This document shows, piece after piece, positions 44,946-55,700 of a DNA stretch of 64,000 bases. Source of the stretch: a bacterium SCSIO 12643 (GTDB lineage: Bacteria; Bacteroidota; Bacteroidia; Flavobacteriales_G; Salibacteraceae). The notes beneath the pieces were generated by a model, which did no database searches, was not told the origin of the DNA, and was given only the letters and a program-made list of their open reading frames with translations. The stretch lies in assembly GCA_024398135.1 (NCBI GenBank), contig CP073750.1, positions 248,001-312,000 on the forward strand, given 5' to 3'. Position 1 is the first letter of the stretch. The number at the start of each line of letters is the position of its first letter. Position numbers and translations under genes: made by a program.

Positions 44946-47691
44946 ATTTTTTAGTGTTTGGATCATTTTTCGGTTCAATTCTCATAAAATACACCCCACT
45001 TTTGAGTGAAGTAATATCGAGATTTAGACGGTTTCCTTCGGTAAAGGTAGCTATTCGTTGGATTTCTTGGCCTCCATTATTGTAAATTATCAATTCTACT
45101 TCGATAGATTGAGTAAAAGGCATCTGTACCTGAATATTATTTATTGCAGGATTTGGATAGCCTTCCAAATAATCAATCGTCCCTTTTTGCGTCAACTCTT
45201 CTAAAAAGAGCGCTAAATCCGTCACATTCACTTTGGCAATATATCCATCATTGACTCTGGTATTACTTAAAATAGATCCTTGTTGATCATCATAGTATGC
45301 TCCTGCCCAGGACTGATGGCGTGGCGTGTTTAAACTTCTGGTATTGCCCCCAAAATAAATCCATTCCGAATTAAACACGGTTAATGCCTCGACATATTCA
45401 TCTCCCTGATCATCGGTACATCCTGAACATCCACCCCCATAATAAGTAGACCATAATCGGGTATTGTCTTCATCAAACATCAACAAGATATTATCTGAAC
45501 CATTTCCACTTTCAGTGATATGTTGGTTATCGAACTGATAATACACCCCACCAGGATCATTTGTGCTCATGTTACTTGGACTCGAAGGATTCGGTAACGA
45601 ATTGGCAGTTACATAAACATTATCTTCCTGATCAGATACGCAGTTTACAAATCCGTAATAGGCTTCTTGTCCGGTACCGCCATAACAGGTAGACCAATGT
45701 AAGACTCCAGCATCATTAAACTGGGTAATCAAAACATCACGCATCCCTTGATTCGAAGCCGTATAAGCCGTTGGAGATGTGGCACATTTAGGGATGTCTC
45801 CATTTAAATTCGTGGTACATGTTCCTGAGTTATCAGTACTGGATTCAGTATACCCTACTACAGTGACCCCGTTACCATTAGTCGCAATATCGGAAAACTG
45901 ATCATCACCATCGCCTCCATAAAAAGTTGACCAAACCAATTGGCGTTGATCATTGAATTTCGCTAAAAAACCATCTGCAACACTGGTAGATGCAGTTGCC
46001 CCCAATACAGACTGGAAGTATGCGCCTCCCTGTGGATCAGCCAAAGGGAAACTGCCATTAGAATTGGCACTAACAGGCGAAGTATATGAACCTGTGGTTT
46101 GAGAAGTACTGGTTTTTCCGGCCAAATAAATATCATTTTCTTGGGTGGCACTATTGTACTTGTAGGCTATGGAATAGGCTCTATCATTTTGATCTCCCCC
46201 TAAAAATGTACTCCATTCTAATTGGATTTGTTGTAATGGTTTGGCACTAAACTGCGCCACAAAAGCTTCTTTTCCTCCTTGATTTGAGTTTTGATAAAAA
46301 CTATTTCCCAAACTGTTGCACATCGGCATTCCGGCAGAACCTGAACAATTTCCAGTATTAGTAGATGAAGTAACTCCACAGATATAGAGTTCTTCAACGG
46401 AAGCTTTCATATCCATAATAAACTCTGATCCATTTCCGCCAAAATAAGAGACCCAAAGTTTTAATCCTAAACTAGCTTCAAACTTCATCAAAAGGCCATC
46501 TAATCCTTGTTGCTTGGTTTGGTTAAATGTAGAAGTACTTTGTCCATTCTCTAAATTATCGCTAAGCGTATATCCTCCTATGTAAATATTCCCTTCTGCA
46601 TCCGGTACAACCTGATACGCTATGGCCATTCCATTATCGTCTTCCGTACCACCGATATAAGTGGCATACTCTCTCTCTTCATACGGATAGAATTTAGAAA
46701 TCATAATATTGAATGATAGATTATTGGGGTAAGTTACACCATCAAGAGCCGGAAAAGAAGCGCCACTCCCTTTCACATTGCTCAGGGTATAAAAGTTACC
46801 AACCTGATCAATATCAAAGTCTTTGTTTTCATCAATCCCTTCGCCCCCATAATACGTTCCCCAATGTGCAGGCGTACTTGATCCTGATAATCCGGATGGA
46901 GACGCCAAATCAGGACCACCCATTTCAATGATTAAAGGCAAATCCGCATTATATGATCCAGTCGTAATAGAGACAATTCCATTTCCGTCATGTACCCATA
47001 GAGGTGTCCAATTCACTAAAAACGGTTGTCCGTTACTGACTTGATAGGCATAGGCTTGTTTGAATTTGAGTTCCCAGGAACTCAATAAGAATTCAATGTC
47101 TCCATTCGGATGTTCCGTGATGTTGTCTTGTCCTGTGAATTTCAAAAGGATATCGTCAGGGTCTGCGCTAGGCTGTACGATGAAACGTGCTTTTAGACCG
47201 GATATATTACTGGTAAACTCCACATCAATATCAGGGTAGGCATCTTCGTATACCAACCGTTCATAACCATGAACTTGCTCTATCCCTTCAGAACAATGGG
47301 GCAAATAGTAGTTTAAATGTTCTTCTTTTTGATTTTTAGGTACAGGATTATCTACAGCTTCATTCACATTTATACTTGGAGTTCCCTGATAAAATTCCAT
47401 ATCAATCCGTAGACTGGTATCGGGGTTGATCGAATCCAATCGCAATGTGGTAAAGCTGACTTTGTTATTATGAAAATAGTAGGATGGGGAAGTCATTTCG
47501 GTATAAAACAAAACTTCGGGGTGTAAATTTCCATCGTCATCGGCAATCTGTCCTTGATTGGGATAATAAAAGTGGGACGGATTTACCGGATCGTTACTTA
47601 AAAAAGGTATTTCAGTTTCTTGTGCTTGAATATTTGCACTAAAGAGAGCTACAAGGCTAAATGTAATGGCTCTCGAAAAATAAGAGTTCAT
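44920..47691 (-). CDS. SBBP-repeat secreted protein with type A T9SS sorting domain
   Basis: 923 residues. Signal peptide (about 1-23, ending NIQAQ), then an N-terminal domain (about 35-260) opening FYYPNQGQIADDDGN, of the type found ahead of SBBP repeats in Bacteroidota (DUF7948-like). From about 280 to 830 come repeats built on WSTYYGG / WSTFLGG / WSTFYGGDGDDQFSDIA, matching SBBP beta-propeller repeats, at least six copies. The type A sorting domain starts EGYPNPAINNIQVQMP and ends YVYSFIKQ, close to that of the next gene. The mature protein is likely surface-exposed or released, with no catalytic domain visible. First gene of a two-gene cargo operon. Confidence 0.9.
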   Translation of the reverse strand: MNSYFSRAITFSLVALFSANIQAQETEIPFLSNDPVNPSHFYYPNQGQIADDDGNLHPEVLFYTEMTSPSYYFHNNKVSFTTLRLDSINPDTSLRIDMEFYQGTPSINVNEAVDNPVPKNQKEEHLNYYLPHCSEGIEQVHGYERLVYEDAYPDIDVEFTSNISGLKARFIVQPSADPDDILLKFTGQDNITEHPNGDIEFLLSSWELKFKQAYAYQVSNGQPFLVNWTPLWVHDGNGIVSITTGSYNADLPLIIEMGGPDLASPSGLSGSSTPAHWGTYYGGEGIDENKDFDIDQVGNFYTLSNVKGSGASFPALDGVTYPNNLSFNIMISKFYPYEEREYATYIGGTEDDNGMAIAYQVVPDAEGNIYIGGYTLSDNLENGQSTSTFNQTKQQGLDGLLMKFEASLGLKLWVSYFGGNGSEFIMDMKASVEELYICGVTSSTNTGNCSGSAGMPMCNSLGNSFYQNSNQGGKEAFVAQFSAKPLQQIQLEWSTFLGGDQNDRAYSIAYKYNSATQENDIYLAGKTSTSQTTGSYTSPVSANSNGSFPLADPQGGAYFQSVLGATASTSVADGFLAKFNDQRQLVWSTFYGGDGDDQFSDIATNGNGVTVVGYTESSTDNSGTCTTNLNGDIPKCATSPTAYTASNQGMRDVLITQFNDAGVLHWSTCYGGTGQEAYYGFVNCVSDQEDNVYVTANSLPNPSSPSNMSTNDPGGVYYQFDNQHITESGNGSDNILLMFDEDNTRLWSTYYGGGCSGCTDDQGDEYVEALTVFNSEWIYFGGNTRSLNTPRHQSWAGAYYDDQQGSILSNTRVNDGYIAKVNVTDLALFLEELTQKGTIDYLEGYPNPAINNIQVQMPFTQSIEVELIIYNNGGQEIQRIATFTEGNRLNLDITSLKSGVYFMRIEPKNDPNTKKYVYSFIKQ

Positions 47692-48111
47692 GTTCTAAAT
47701 AGTTAATGAATAAAATTTGTGTGATGGTAGGTGCTTTAGCTTTATTTGATTCAAGCTAAGTGAATCCTGAAAGGGATAATATTCTCTTTTGAGTGGTGTT
47801 TTTCGAAAACATTATTTTAAATTAAAAATTTCCTTTAAAACAAATAAGGAAACATACATTTCACAACAATCACAAATCTATAACTTAAATATTTAATTTT
47901 ATATCCGCATAAACACGTATTTTATCAATGTGGTAAACACGTACATAAAACTCGTTAGACATTGATATTAAAGCAAAAAAGCCTTGATGTAAAATACACC
48001 AAGGCTTTTCATAAAGTGATTTTTAATCCAAATTCGTTTTAATAAAATATCAAAACATCATACGATAGATTTTTACGATTCTTAGTACATTAACAAAATT
48101 CTAAGAAAAGG
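47692..48111. other. 420-bp A+T-rich intergenic stretch
   Basis: Lies between the SBBP-repeat gene and the 3' end of the choice-of-anchor J gene. It contains the latter's terminator (47977-48009) and, at 48077-48111, the non-coding end of the right copy of the 83-bp repeat. The part at 47692-47976 should hold the promoter of the SBBP gene, but no convincing TAnnTTTG box was found. No small gene was seen. Confidence 0.7.
47977..48009 (-). terminator. Rho-independent terminator after the choice-of-anchor J cargo gene
   Basis: AAAAGCCTTG (47977-47986) pairs with CAAGGCTTTT (48000-48009), with three more pairs possible past one mismatch. Read on the minus strand it is followed by a T-run. Confidence 0.75.
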
Positions 48112-48159
48112 TTATTTAACCTCAAATTGAATCGTTTGGATTTGATCTTTCATTACCAA
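48077..48159. repeat. Right copy of the 83-bp direct repeat
   Basis: The last 48 bases of the coding part (48112-48159) plus 35 bases of 3' flank of the intact cargo gene. About seven mismatches separate it from 41271-41353 in the same orientation. The two copies bracket 6.7 kb holding the DUF2971/putAbiC pair and two T9SS cargo genes. Confidence 0.85.
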
Positions 48160-48918
48160 TTGTAAAACATATACTCCTGTATTAAGTTCTTCGATATTCA
48201 AGCTTCTTTCATTTGCGGTATAACGTTTTACTTCTCTTCCATTTAAGTCCCAAATACTGATTTGATCTATCAGGATATTCTGATCAAAATCCAGATTTAA
48301 ATATTGAGATGTCGGATTGGGATACACCTGAACCTGATTCAAAGTATTTTCGATTTCTACTCCACCCACAGTACTGGATACGCTTATATTGTCGATCGAT
48401 ACATCCAACCAATTTGACGTGGTTTGATACCTGATTCCAAGGTAAAAACTATTCGAAGCATTTACCGATACCGGAATATTGTAAAATGTTCGCCAGGTAT
48501 TATCATTCGCATAGGTAGAATCAGTGAATAACTTCAACAAAGTCATAGATGTTGCCTGCTCCGGGTCGTTACTTCCTTCAAGGACATATAACGCAATAGT
48601 ATCTTCTCCCATCGGCATTCCAAATCCACCTGCTTTAAACATAATGGAATCAATAATAGCTCCGGAAGTATAACTCAATTCGGGAGAAACCATCCAGTCA
48701 TTGGTGAGTTGTGAGCCTCCAACCGGATAACTATGGTTTAATTGATTCGAACCAAAGTTCCATTTATACAGAGGGTCTTTAGCCGGCCCTACTCTGAACT
48801 CAGTCCATTCAGACTGCTCCTGCACGGTTTCAAACCCCGTTGCATATGGTAATGTTTTTTGCGCATTTCCAAGAAGTGGTAGTAATAACGCTAAGGCGAA
48901 ATAGTATAGTTTTTTCAT
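48112..48918 (-). CDS. Choice-of-anchor J type secreted protein with type A T9SS sorting domain
   Basis: 268 residues from ATG 48918, where MKKLYYFALALLLPLLGNAQ is a good signal peptide. A longer frame to 48960 adds 14 residues ahead of it and is rejected. The mature part (about 20-185) is a jelly-roll module of the cleaved-adhesin/choice-of-anchor J kind: LPYATGFETVQEQSEW, NDWMVSPELSY, and SNWLDVSIDNISVSS. A type A sorting domain follows from VYPNPTSQYLNLDF to the end. T9SS cargo, probably a carbohydrate- or surface-binding protein. Its 3' end is duplicated as a remnant at 41271-41353. Confidence 0.88.
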   Translation of the reverse strand: MKKLYYFALALLLPLLGNAQKTLPYATGFETVQEQSEWTEFRVGPAKDPLYKWNFGSNQLNHSYPVGGSQLTNDWMVSPELSYTSGAIIDSIMFKAGGFGMPMGEDTIALYVLEGSNDPEQATSMTLLKLFTDSTYANDNTWRTFYNIPVSVNASNSFYLGIRYQTTSNWLDVSIDNISVSSTVGGVEIENTLNQVQVYPNPTSQYLNLDFDQNILIDQISIWDLNGREVKRYTANERSLNIEELNTGVYVLQLVMKDQIQTIQFEVK

Positions 48919-49139
48919 TTTGGTTGATTTATATGGTTTATCAATAAGACTGATAATCAAGTTAAATGGTTGGTTCGGTTTGAATACTTCTTGCCAACTT
49001 TAAATTATTTATCCACGTATAACAGATATAGTCTTACCTTTCCGCTGGAATGAACTTTATTTATTTCAATTGTTGGCATTTAACTTGTGACCATATTAGA
49101 TAGATTTTCCAGGAAGACCTATTGTTATTTCTTACCTCA

Positions 49140-52010
49140 ATGAAACTTTACATCATATCAGTTTTATATGCTCTATTGATCTGCTTCAAAATGTCAGCAC
49201 AAATTCTTCCGGTTAAACATTTCGGACAAGAGGATGGATTGTCCGATGAAAAGTGTTATGATATTCTACAGGATTCAAATGGTTTTATTTGGTTAGCTAC
49301 AAATTCCGGTATTATTAAATATGATGGTATAGAATTTAAAAATTTCCCATTTCCTCAAGATACCGAGGAAGATGCTTATAGAATTGTTCCATATAAAGAT
49401 TATTTTATCATCACTTCTGCAGACCATGGTTTCTATCTACTCAAAAACGATTCTCTGTTTCAACCTGAATACTTCACGCAACTACATAAGTCTAAATCAA
49501 AGCATCGATTTACAAAACGGGAATTTACACAGGATACTTATCAAAATTTATGGTTAACCTATCATGCCCAGGATACTTCTATCTTCAAATTCACTCAAAT
49601 CACTTCAAATAATCAAATCCAACAGATTTACATACCCGCAGACCAAAACGAAATAGGATACGCCAAAGTATTTGTCAATGAAAACATCCAGTTCTCGTCT
49701 TGTCAACCTCAAAATAAAGATGGCCATAACTTTACCCTAATAATAGAAGATCAACGCACGGATACTACATTTTATGTAGATCTTCCAAATCCACAGGTGA
49801 TCTATGATGTAAAATGCAACTCCAAAAATCTATTTGCGATTTCACAGGTAAGAAAACTCATTTTCACCAATGGTTTGACCACTAAAGTCATTGACACTAA
49901 AGAATTCATCCAAGTAGATGGTCTTTATTTTGAAAACGATTCCACCATTTGGTGCGCGTTTAGAAATGCCCCCACATTAAGGTTTATCATTAATAATCTT
50001 AAAACACTGGATTATAGCATCACAGAATATCCGGAACTCATTAACATAACCAACTATTACCTTTCAAAAAATCAGTTATGGTTGACTTCAGGTACACTGG
50101 GTTTTTATCAAATAGCGTCAAACAATATTCAACAAATCCGTACCAATACATTAGTTACAGACTTTACTTTTTTTCAAGATCAACTTATTTATGGAGATCA
50201 ACATCGGATATTTAAGCATCATACCACGACTCCTCCTGATACAATACTAAAGGTATCATCTACAATCAAAAAGCTGTACTCTACCTCCCAAAATATAATC
50301 CTTAGTACGAATTCCAGTAAAATTAAAATTAATCATCCCTTTATTTATCATATCCTTTTTCAAGGAAACAGAGAACACTTTATAAACTATGACAGTACAC
50401 TAGTCTTTTCTAAAAGAACCGCATCCAGATATCATAAAACCAAAGACAATATTCTCAAAACCACGTCTTTTGGAGATTATGACCAATTCGTCCAAATCAA
50501 TCGAAACTTGTTTTATGCACTAAAAGGAAATGAATTACTCCAAATATTTGCTTCCAATGATTCCATAAATAATATGGATATACTGGCACAAGATGTATAC
50601 AAAATTTATACGGCACAAAACGGAAGAGTTTTTTACACCACCTTAAATGGTGATTTATATGAGATTTTTGAAGATCAAACTTTAACACTGATCATAGAAC
50701 AACATCCTTTGTTTAAAGGACAAATCAAGCAGGTTGTTCCATATAAAGACTTCCTCTTCTTTTTACTTGGTAATGGTATGATTCGATATGACCAGAAAAA
50801 TCAACGACATCCACTCCAATATTATTTTGGATCTTCAAAATTATATAAGGGTCCTTTTCAAAAACTCAAAATCCATAAGGACACCTTGTATTGGCTTGCC
50901 GATGGTCAAATTTTCTATTCAAACAACCCTTTTGAAAAATCATCGCTCCCTCAATTTAATACCTATCTCACCGAAAACGGAAGTGAACGTAAAAAGGAAA
51001 GCTCAATTGATAAAACATTTTATGAAAATTCGATTCTACTCCATAGCTCATCTTTCAATTATTCTAAAAAACCTTATATCCGACAAATGATGAAGATTGT
51101 TTCCGATCGAAACGAAATTGTTTCTCCGGTTTATCAGAATAAAATCTTTCTTCCTGACCTTGATCCCGGAGCTCATACAATATTGACGTATCACCAAAAT
51201 ATCATTACTTCAGAAACTTCCGCACCTTCGAAAATTGTAATCTCCATCGAACGTCCGTTTTGGAAAGAGTGGTGGTTTTGGCTCATCATAGCTTGTGCAA
51301 CTATAGGCCCATTGGTTGTTTTTATTCGCCATCGTAACATTGCAAAAATTGAAAAACTCACTTTAACACATCAATTAAATCAGTTACATTCTCAAGCAAT
51401 TTCGTCCCAACTCAACCCTCATTTTATCTTTAATGCACTGGGTAGTATTCAGTTTCTGATCAATGATGAAAAAACGGAAAAGGCAGACGATTACTTAAGC
51501 ACATTTGCGCAGTTACTCCGATCGGTTTTAGAAAATTCAACGCATGACTGGTATTCCTTTTCTAAAGAACGAAAGGTTCTGGAACTCTATTTGTCTTTGG
51601 AAAATCTAAGATTCAAAAAAGACAATAAAATTGAATTCGTATATGGTTCTGGAATCACTGAAGAGCATATAATGATTCCTCCATTACTCCTTCAGGTAAT
51701 TGTCGAAAACTCGATTATTCATGGACTTCAACCATTGGAACAAGATGGTGTAATTCGAATAGAAATCCATAACTATGATCAGGGTATGATTCAAATATCC
51801 GTACTGGATAACGGAATTGGATTTGGAAATACGCCATCCCAGTCGAAAAACAAAAAATCATTAGGATTGGCAATGATTGCCGAACGTCTAGAAGTTATTT
51901 CTAAGATGGAAAATACAACTTGTCATATGACTTATGGAATCGTAGATCATCCCAACACGTTTAATTCTTTCGTTAAAATGACGATCCCCAAAAAATTATC
52001 ACATGAATAA
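49140..52010 (+). CDS. LytS-type sensor histidine kinase with beta-propeller sensor
   Basis: 956 residues from ATG 49140 (MKLYIISVLYALLICFKMSAQ, a signal peptide); a TTG at 49122 is rejected. The periplasmic part (about 22-705) opens with HFGQEDGLSDEKCYDILQDS and GFIWLATNSGIIKYDG, the two-component-regulator propeller repeat, then a Y_Y_Y-like Ig segment. One membrane helix (WWFWLIIACATIGPLVVFI, about 712-730) leads to a His_kinase (PF06580-type) domain with phospho-acceptor His near 761 in NPHFIFNAL and an ATPase domain with VLDNGIGFG. It should sense an outside ligand, possibly a polymer, and phosphorylate the LytTR regulator encoded next, which overlaps it by eight bases. Confidence 0.93.
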   Translation: MKLYIISVLYALLICFKMSAQILPVKHFGQEDGLSDEKCYDILQDSNGFIWLATNSGIIKYDGIEFKNFPFPQDTEEDAYRIVPYKDYFIITSADHGFYLLKNDSLFQPEYFTQLHKSKSKHRFTKREFTQDTYQNLWLTYHAQDTSIFKFTQITSNNQIQQIYIPADQNEIGYAKVFVNENIQFSSCQPQNKDGHNFTLIIEDQRTDTTFYVDLPNPQVIYDVKCNSKNLFAISQVRKLIFTNGLTTKVIDTKEFIQVDGLYFENDSTIWCAFRNAPTLRFIINNLKTLDYSITEYPELINITNYYLSKNQLWLTSGTLGFYQIASNNIQQIRTNTLVTDFTFFQDQLIYGDQHRIFKHHTTTPPDTILKVSSTIKKLYSTSQNIILSTNSSKIKINHPFIYHILFQGNREHFINYDSTLVFSKRTASRYHKTKDNILKTTSFGDYDQFVQINRNLFYALKGNELLQIFASNDSINNMDILAQDVYKIYTAQNGRVFYTTLNGDLYEIFEDQTLTLIIEQHPLFKGQIKQVVPYKDFLFFLLGNGMIRYDQKNQRHPLQYYFGSSKLYKGPFQKLKIHKDTLYWLADGQIFYSNNPFEKSSLPQFNTYLTENGSERKKESSIDKTFYENSILLHSSSFNYSKKPYIRQMMKIVSDRNEIVSPVYQNKIFLPDLDPGAHTILTYHQNIITSETSAPSKIVISIERPFWKEWWFWLIIACATIGPLVVFIRHRNIAKIEKLTLTHQLNQLHSQAISSQLNPHFIFNALGSIQFLINDEKTEKADDYLSTFAQLLRSVLENSTHDWYSFSKERKVLELYLSLENLRFKKDNKIEFVYGSGITEEHIMIPPLLLQVIVENSIIHGLQPLEQDGVIRIEIHNYDQGMIQISVLDNGIGFGNTPSQSKNKKSLGLAMIAERLEVISKMENTTCHMTYGIVDHPNTFNSFVKMTIPKKLSHE

Positions 52011-52731
52011 ACTTAAAACCATAATTGTAGACGATGAAATAGATGCCATTTCATTGATTCAAAAATATTTTCAGAAGTATTTTAAAGATGATATTGAGGT
52101 TATAGCAACTTTTACTCAGTCCACAGAAGCATTCTCATTTATCTCTTCACAAGATCAACTGGATTTAGTGATTTTTGATATTCAAATGCCAGAAATGGAT
52201 GGTTTAGAACTCATTGAATCTTTTCCTAACCGGAATTTTGAAGCGGTATTCATTACAGCTCATGTTGATTTCAGTTTAGAAGCATTTAAATCTAAAGCAT
52301 TGGATTACATCTTGAAACCCATCAACCGAAAAGAGTTTATTCAATCGATGCAAACCACCATTGAACGTGTAAGACAAATCAAATCCAAAACAGATTTGGG
52401 ACCTGATTCTAAAAGGTTTTCGATCGTCCATAAAGGAATTAATACGTATATCAACTACTCCGATTTGGTCTACTTACAAGCGGATGGCAGTTACACCAAA
52501 ATTCAAACGACCTCGGAAGATTATATAACCTCTAAAAATCTTAAAACTACATTTAGCGACCTTCATTATAAAAACCTACTTAAAGTCAATCGGTCATTTG
52601 TGATTAATCTGGACCATGTCGTGGGTTATTCGAAAAGTAATGATGGTCATATTGTATTATCCAATCAGTATGAAGTCGGAATTAGTAGAAAACTAAAAAA
52701 AGAAGTATTACAGGTTTTAGATCAACTTTAA
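52003..52731 (+). CDS. LytTR-family response regulator
   Basis: 242 residues. An N-terminal receiver (about 5-120) with phospho-acceptor Asp 59 in LVIFDIQMPEMDG and Lys in YILKPINRKEF is followed by a LytTR DNA-binding domain (about 143-240) with YINYSDLVYLQADGSYTKI and LLKVNRSFVINLDHV. LytTR domains bind short direct repeats upstream of target genes. The start overlaps the LytS-type kinase by eight bases, so the pair is surely one operon. Targets are unknown; the flanking T9SS cargo genes are plausible ones by position only. Confidence 0.96.
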   Translation: MNKLKTIIVDDEIDAISLIQKYFQKYFKDDIEVIATFTQSTEAFSFISSQDQLDLVIFDIQMPEMDGLELIESFPNRNFEAVFITAHVDFSLEAFKSKALDYILKPINRKEFIQSMQTTIERVRQIKSKTDLGPDSKRFSIVHKGINTYINYSDLVYLQADGSYTKIQTTSEDYITSKNLKTTFSDLHYKNLLKVNRSFVINLDHVVGYSKSNDGHIVLSNQYEVGISRKLKKEVLQVLDQL

Positions 52732-52739
52732 ATAAAAAA

Positions 52740-52761
52740 GCCGATGCTTCCCAGCATCGGC
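52740..52761. terminator. Terminator between the LytTR gene and the convergent T9SS gene
   Basis: GCCGATGCT (52740-52748) pairs with AGCATCGGC (52753-52761) around TCCC. The A-run at 52733-52739 gives a T-run on the minus strand, so it is strongest for the minus-strand gene, but it may act both ways. Confidence 0.8.
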
Positions 52762-52787
52762 TCTTCCCCTATTTATTCACTTCACCT

Positions 52788-55700
52788 TTATTTCACTACT
52801 TTTTCGGAACGCATTCCAGCTAAAGTCTCTACCTGGAAAATGTATACACCCGAAGGCATATGAGCCAAATTCACTTGCTGAGATGTGGAATTCTTATGGG
52901 TACTAAATACCAATTTTCCGATCATATCAAAAACTTTGATTGACTGAATATCTTCTTCTGATTTTACATTAAACACACCAGGATCTTCCGATCTCCATAC
53001 TTTAACATCAATCTCTTCTTTTTGAGTAATTATATCAAAGATCGATGTGGTCGAAGTTGGTTTGGTTTGCATAGCTTTTTTATATGACACACCACTATTT
53101 TGATTACAGGCATAACGGTCCCCTAATTCTGCGGAATTGTTAATAGTAATCGGGTATTCATTGAAGTTGTCTGTCACCACACTAAACGGACGTTGAATCA
53201 CATTAAAAATCAAAGGGTTACTATTAACTGTAAATTCTTCCACACAAGGATGTCCATCTATTTTATTTGGATCGGGAGATGTCAAGATCAAAGACTTACC
53301 AAAATCATTACCATTTACTCCCATTAAAATGTTCTCTTGTCCATTTTGTTGGTTTGTTATCATTGCGGAACTTAAAACTCTACTGGTACTATTCTGATTG
53401 TCATATATATAGTTTTGAGGGTTTGCAATTCCGGTATTTCCATCAACATTTATCATTATAATCTTATCCGTTCCATTAAAACTAATGGTCGCTGGATACA
53501 TAATGTTTGGATTACCCGGAATACTTAATAGCTGTCCTGAATGCCCATTTATCACTCCGGTAATATTTGGGGTATAGTAATAAGAACCCGCTGGATTCAG
53601 ATTTGAATTCAACAATAGCATTCCCGGCCATAACATTCCGGAATTATCAGAAATCGCGTATCCAATTCTGACTTCATTATTAATCATTGTTACCGTAATT
53701 TCAGCAGGTACTATTCTCTGTACGGGTCCTTGTTGACCTGTAGGTGTATAATATTTTATCGGTGATGCAGGTAACCCACTCGACAAATTAATTTTACACG
53801 TAAAGATGCTTGAACTTGTATTAGATACAGTAGAACCTACAATTAATAGTTCATTACCCATAACCAAAGCTCTGCAAGGAACCAAATGTACATTTGGCAT
53901 CATAGGATCTTCTATGTGACTAATTGCAGATACCGCATTTAATGTATTTAATAAGACCAAACTAGGTCTAATCATAATACTAGGATTACTATGAAAGGCC
54001 AACATTATTTTTTGACCTCCTGCTTGAATAAATTCCACAGGATGTGTTTCTACCCCATCTGTAGAATTCCCTAAAGACATCATCACATCCACCTGACTTC
54101 CATTAATTGCATCTCCAGTTAATTTGTTAATCTCATATTTGACGAAACCACTTGACATATTATTTCCAGCAACCAATAAATCAAGGGGAAAATCTTTAAT
54201 CACCGGGAAATCTCCAATATTACCTGGAAAATCATGATGTCTGGATTTATAGGTATGCCCACTGGTCTTATCTACACCAAGCAACCAGTATCCATACTGA
54301 TCCACCTGAGAAATATCCCAAAAATAATCGTCTCCTTCAGCAATACTATGAGACCAAATTCTATTTTCTGACCATATATTATTTGCTTCATATTGATTAT
54401 CCCAATAGGCGCTATTGAATAACTTTACCATCCAACCATCTGCCATTCCATTGTTGGGTGTTGTTTTATTTGATGGTGGTAGACCTGCAGGGGAAAAAGA
54501 TTGACCGCCAACCAAAATATGATCATCAAAAGTTTGAATTACATCGTTGTTGAAATCTGTTGCAGACCCGCCCAATGACTTTTGCCAACAAATTGATGCA
54601 TTTGAATTCATTTTAAATACCCAGGTATCCATAACGCCAATTAATGGCATGCTTTTATTTCCGGTTTGGCCAGAAAATGAAGAACATGAAATTACATAGT
54701 TATTATCCGAAGTTTTAATAAAACTACCTAGTTGTTCATCACTATTACCTCCGATAACATCTTGTGGTAAAACTCCTCCGGAGGATGTCAGTTTTACTAA
54801 CCAAATATCACTGGAACCATTGATATTGGATGGAATTTTATTTCCAGACATCCCAGGTGAATCTGAGGTACCTGCCACCCAAAAATCTCCACTAGGCATT
54901 TCAACAGCTATGGGGTTTTCATCAATATCATTCCCCCCATAAGTTCTATCCCAAAGTAGATTTAAATTTTGATCTAGCTTAATCACCCAATAATCTTCCA
55001 AACCATAAGCCCCGGAAGTTTTATAGCTGGCATTAGATCCAGATTGTGTTGTTCCGGTAATAACGAATTCATTATTACTGGTTAAAATAATCTTATGAGC
55101 GATATCATCTGCAGTTCCTCCGTACACTTTTTCATTTGTAACATTCCCAGAAAAATCTGTTTCTACCACCCAAATATCATATCCTCCTAAATTCGGGACT
55201 GTCTTATTATTTGTAGGAGAAATAAGCCCTGCAGGCGAATTAGATGAAATCACAAAAACATAACCTGTACTGGTCTCTACCATATCCGCCATGATTTCAT
55301 TTCCTGATCCTCCGTAAGACCTTTGGATGACGGCACCTCCTGTTCTAGCCATCAATATAACCCATCCATCGCTGATACCTTTTAGAGGAATAGTTCTTCC
55401 ACTCCCTCCAACTCCGCCAATACCACCGTATGAAGTTCCTCCTGCTACAATATTGGTAGTCGCAGAATAGGCAAAACTTAATTCATCATTTGCAGTGGAA
55501 CCATAACACCTTTCCCATATAAATGCTGATCCAGAAGTTCCATCACCCTTAGAATCAGTTATACCAATCCAGTAATCGGATAATCCGTGATTCGGGGTGT
55601 TTTTCAATCCAGAACTAAAATTAGATGCTGATCTCATTCCCAATAGAATGTCATTGTTAGGCTCTTCGTTCAGAGATATTATCTCATCCATATTGGCAGC

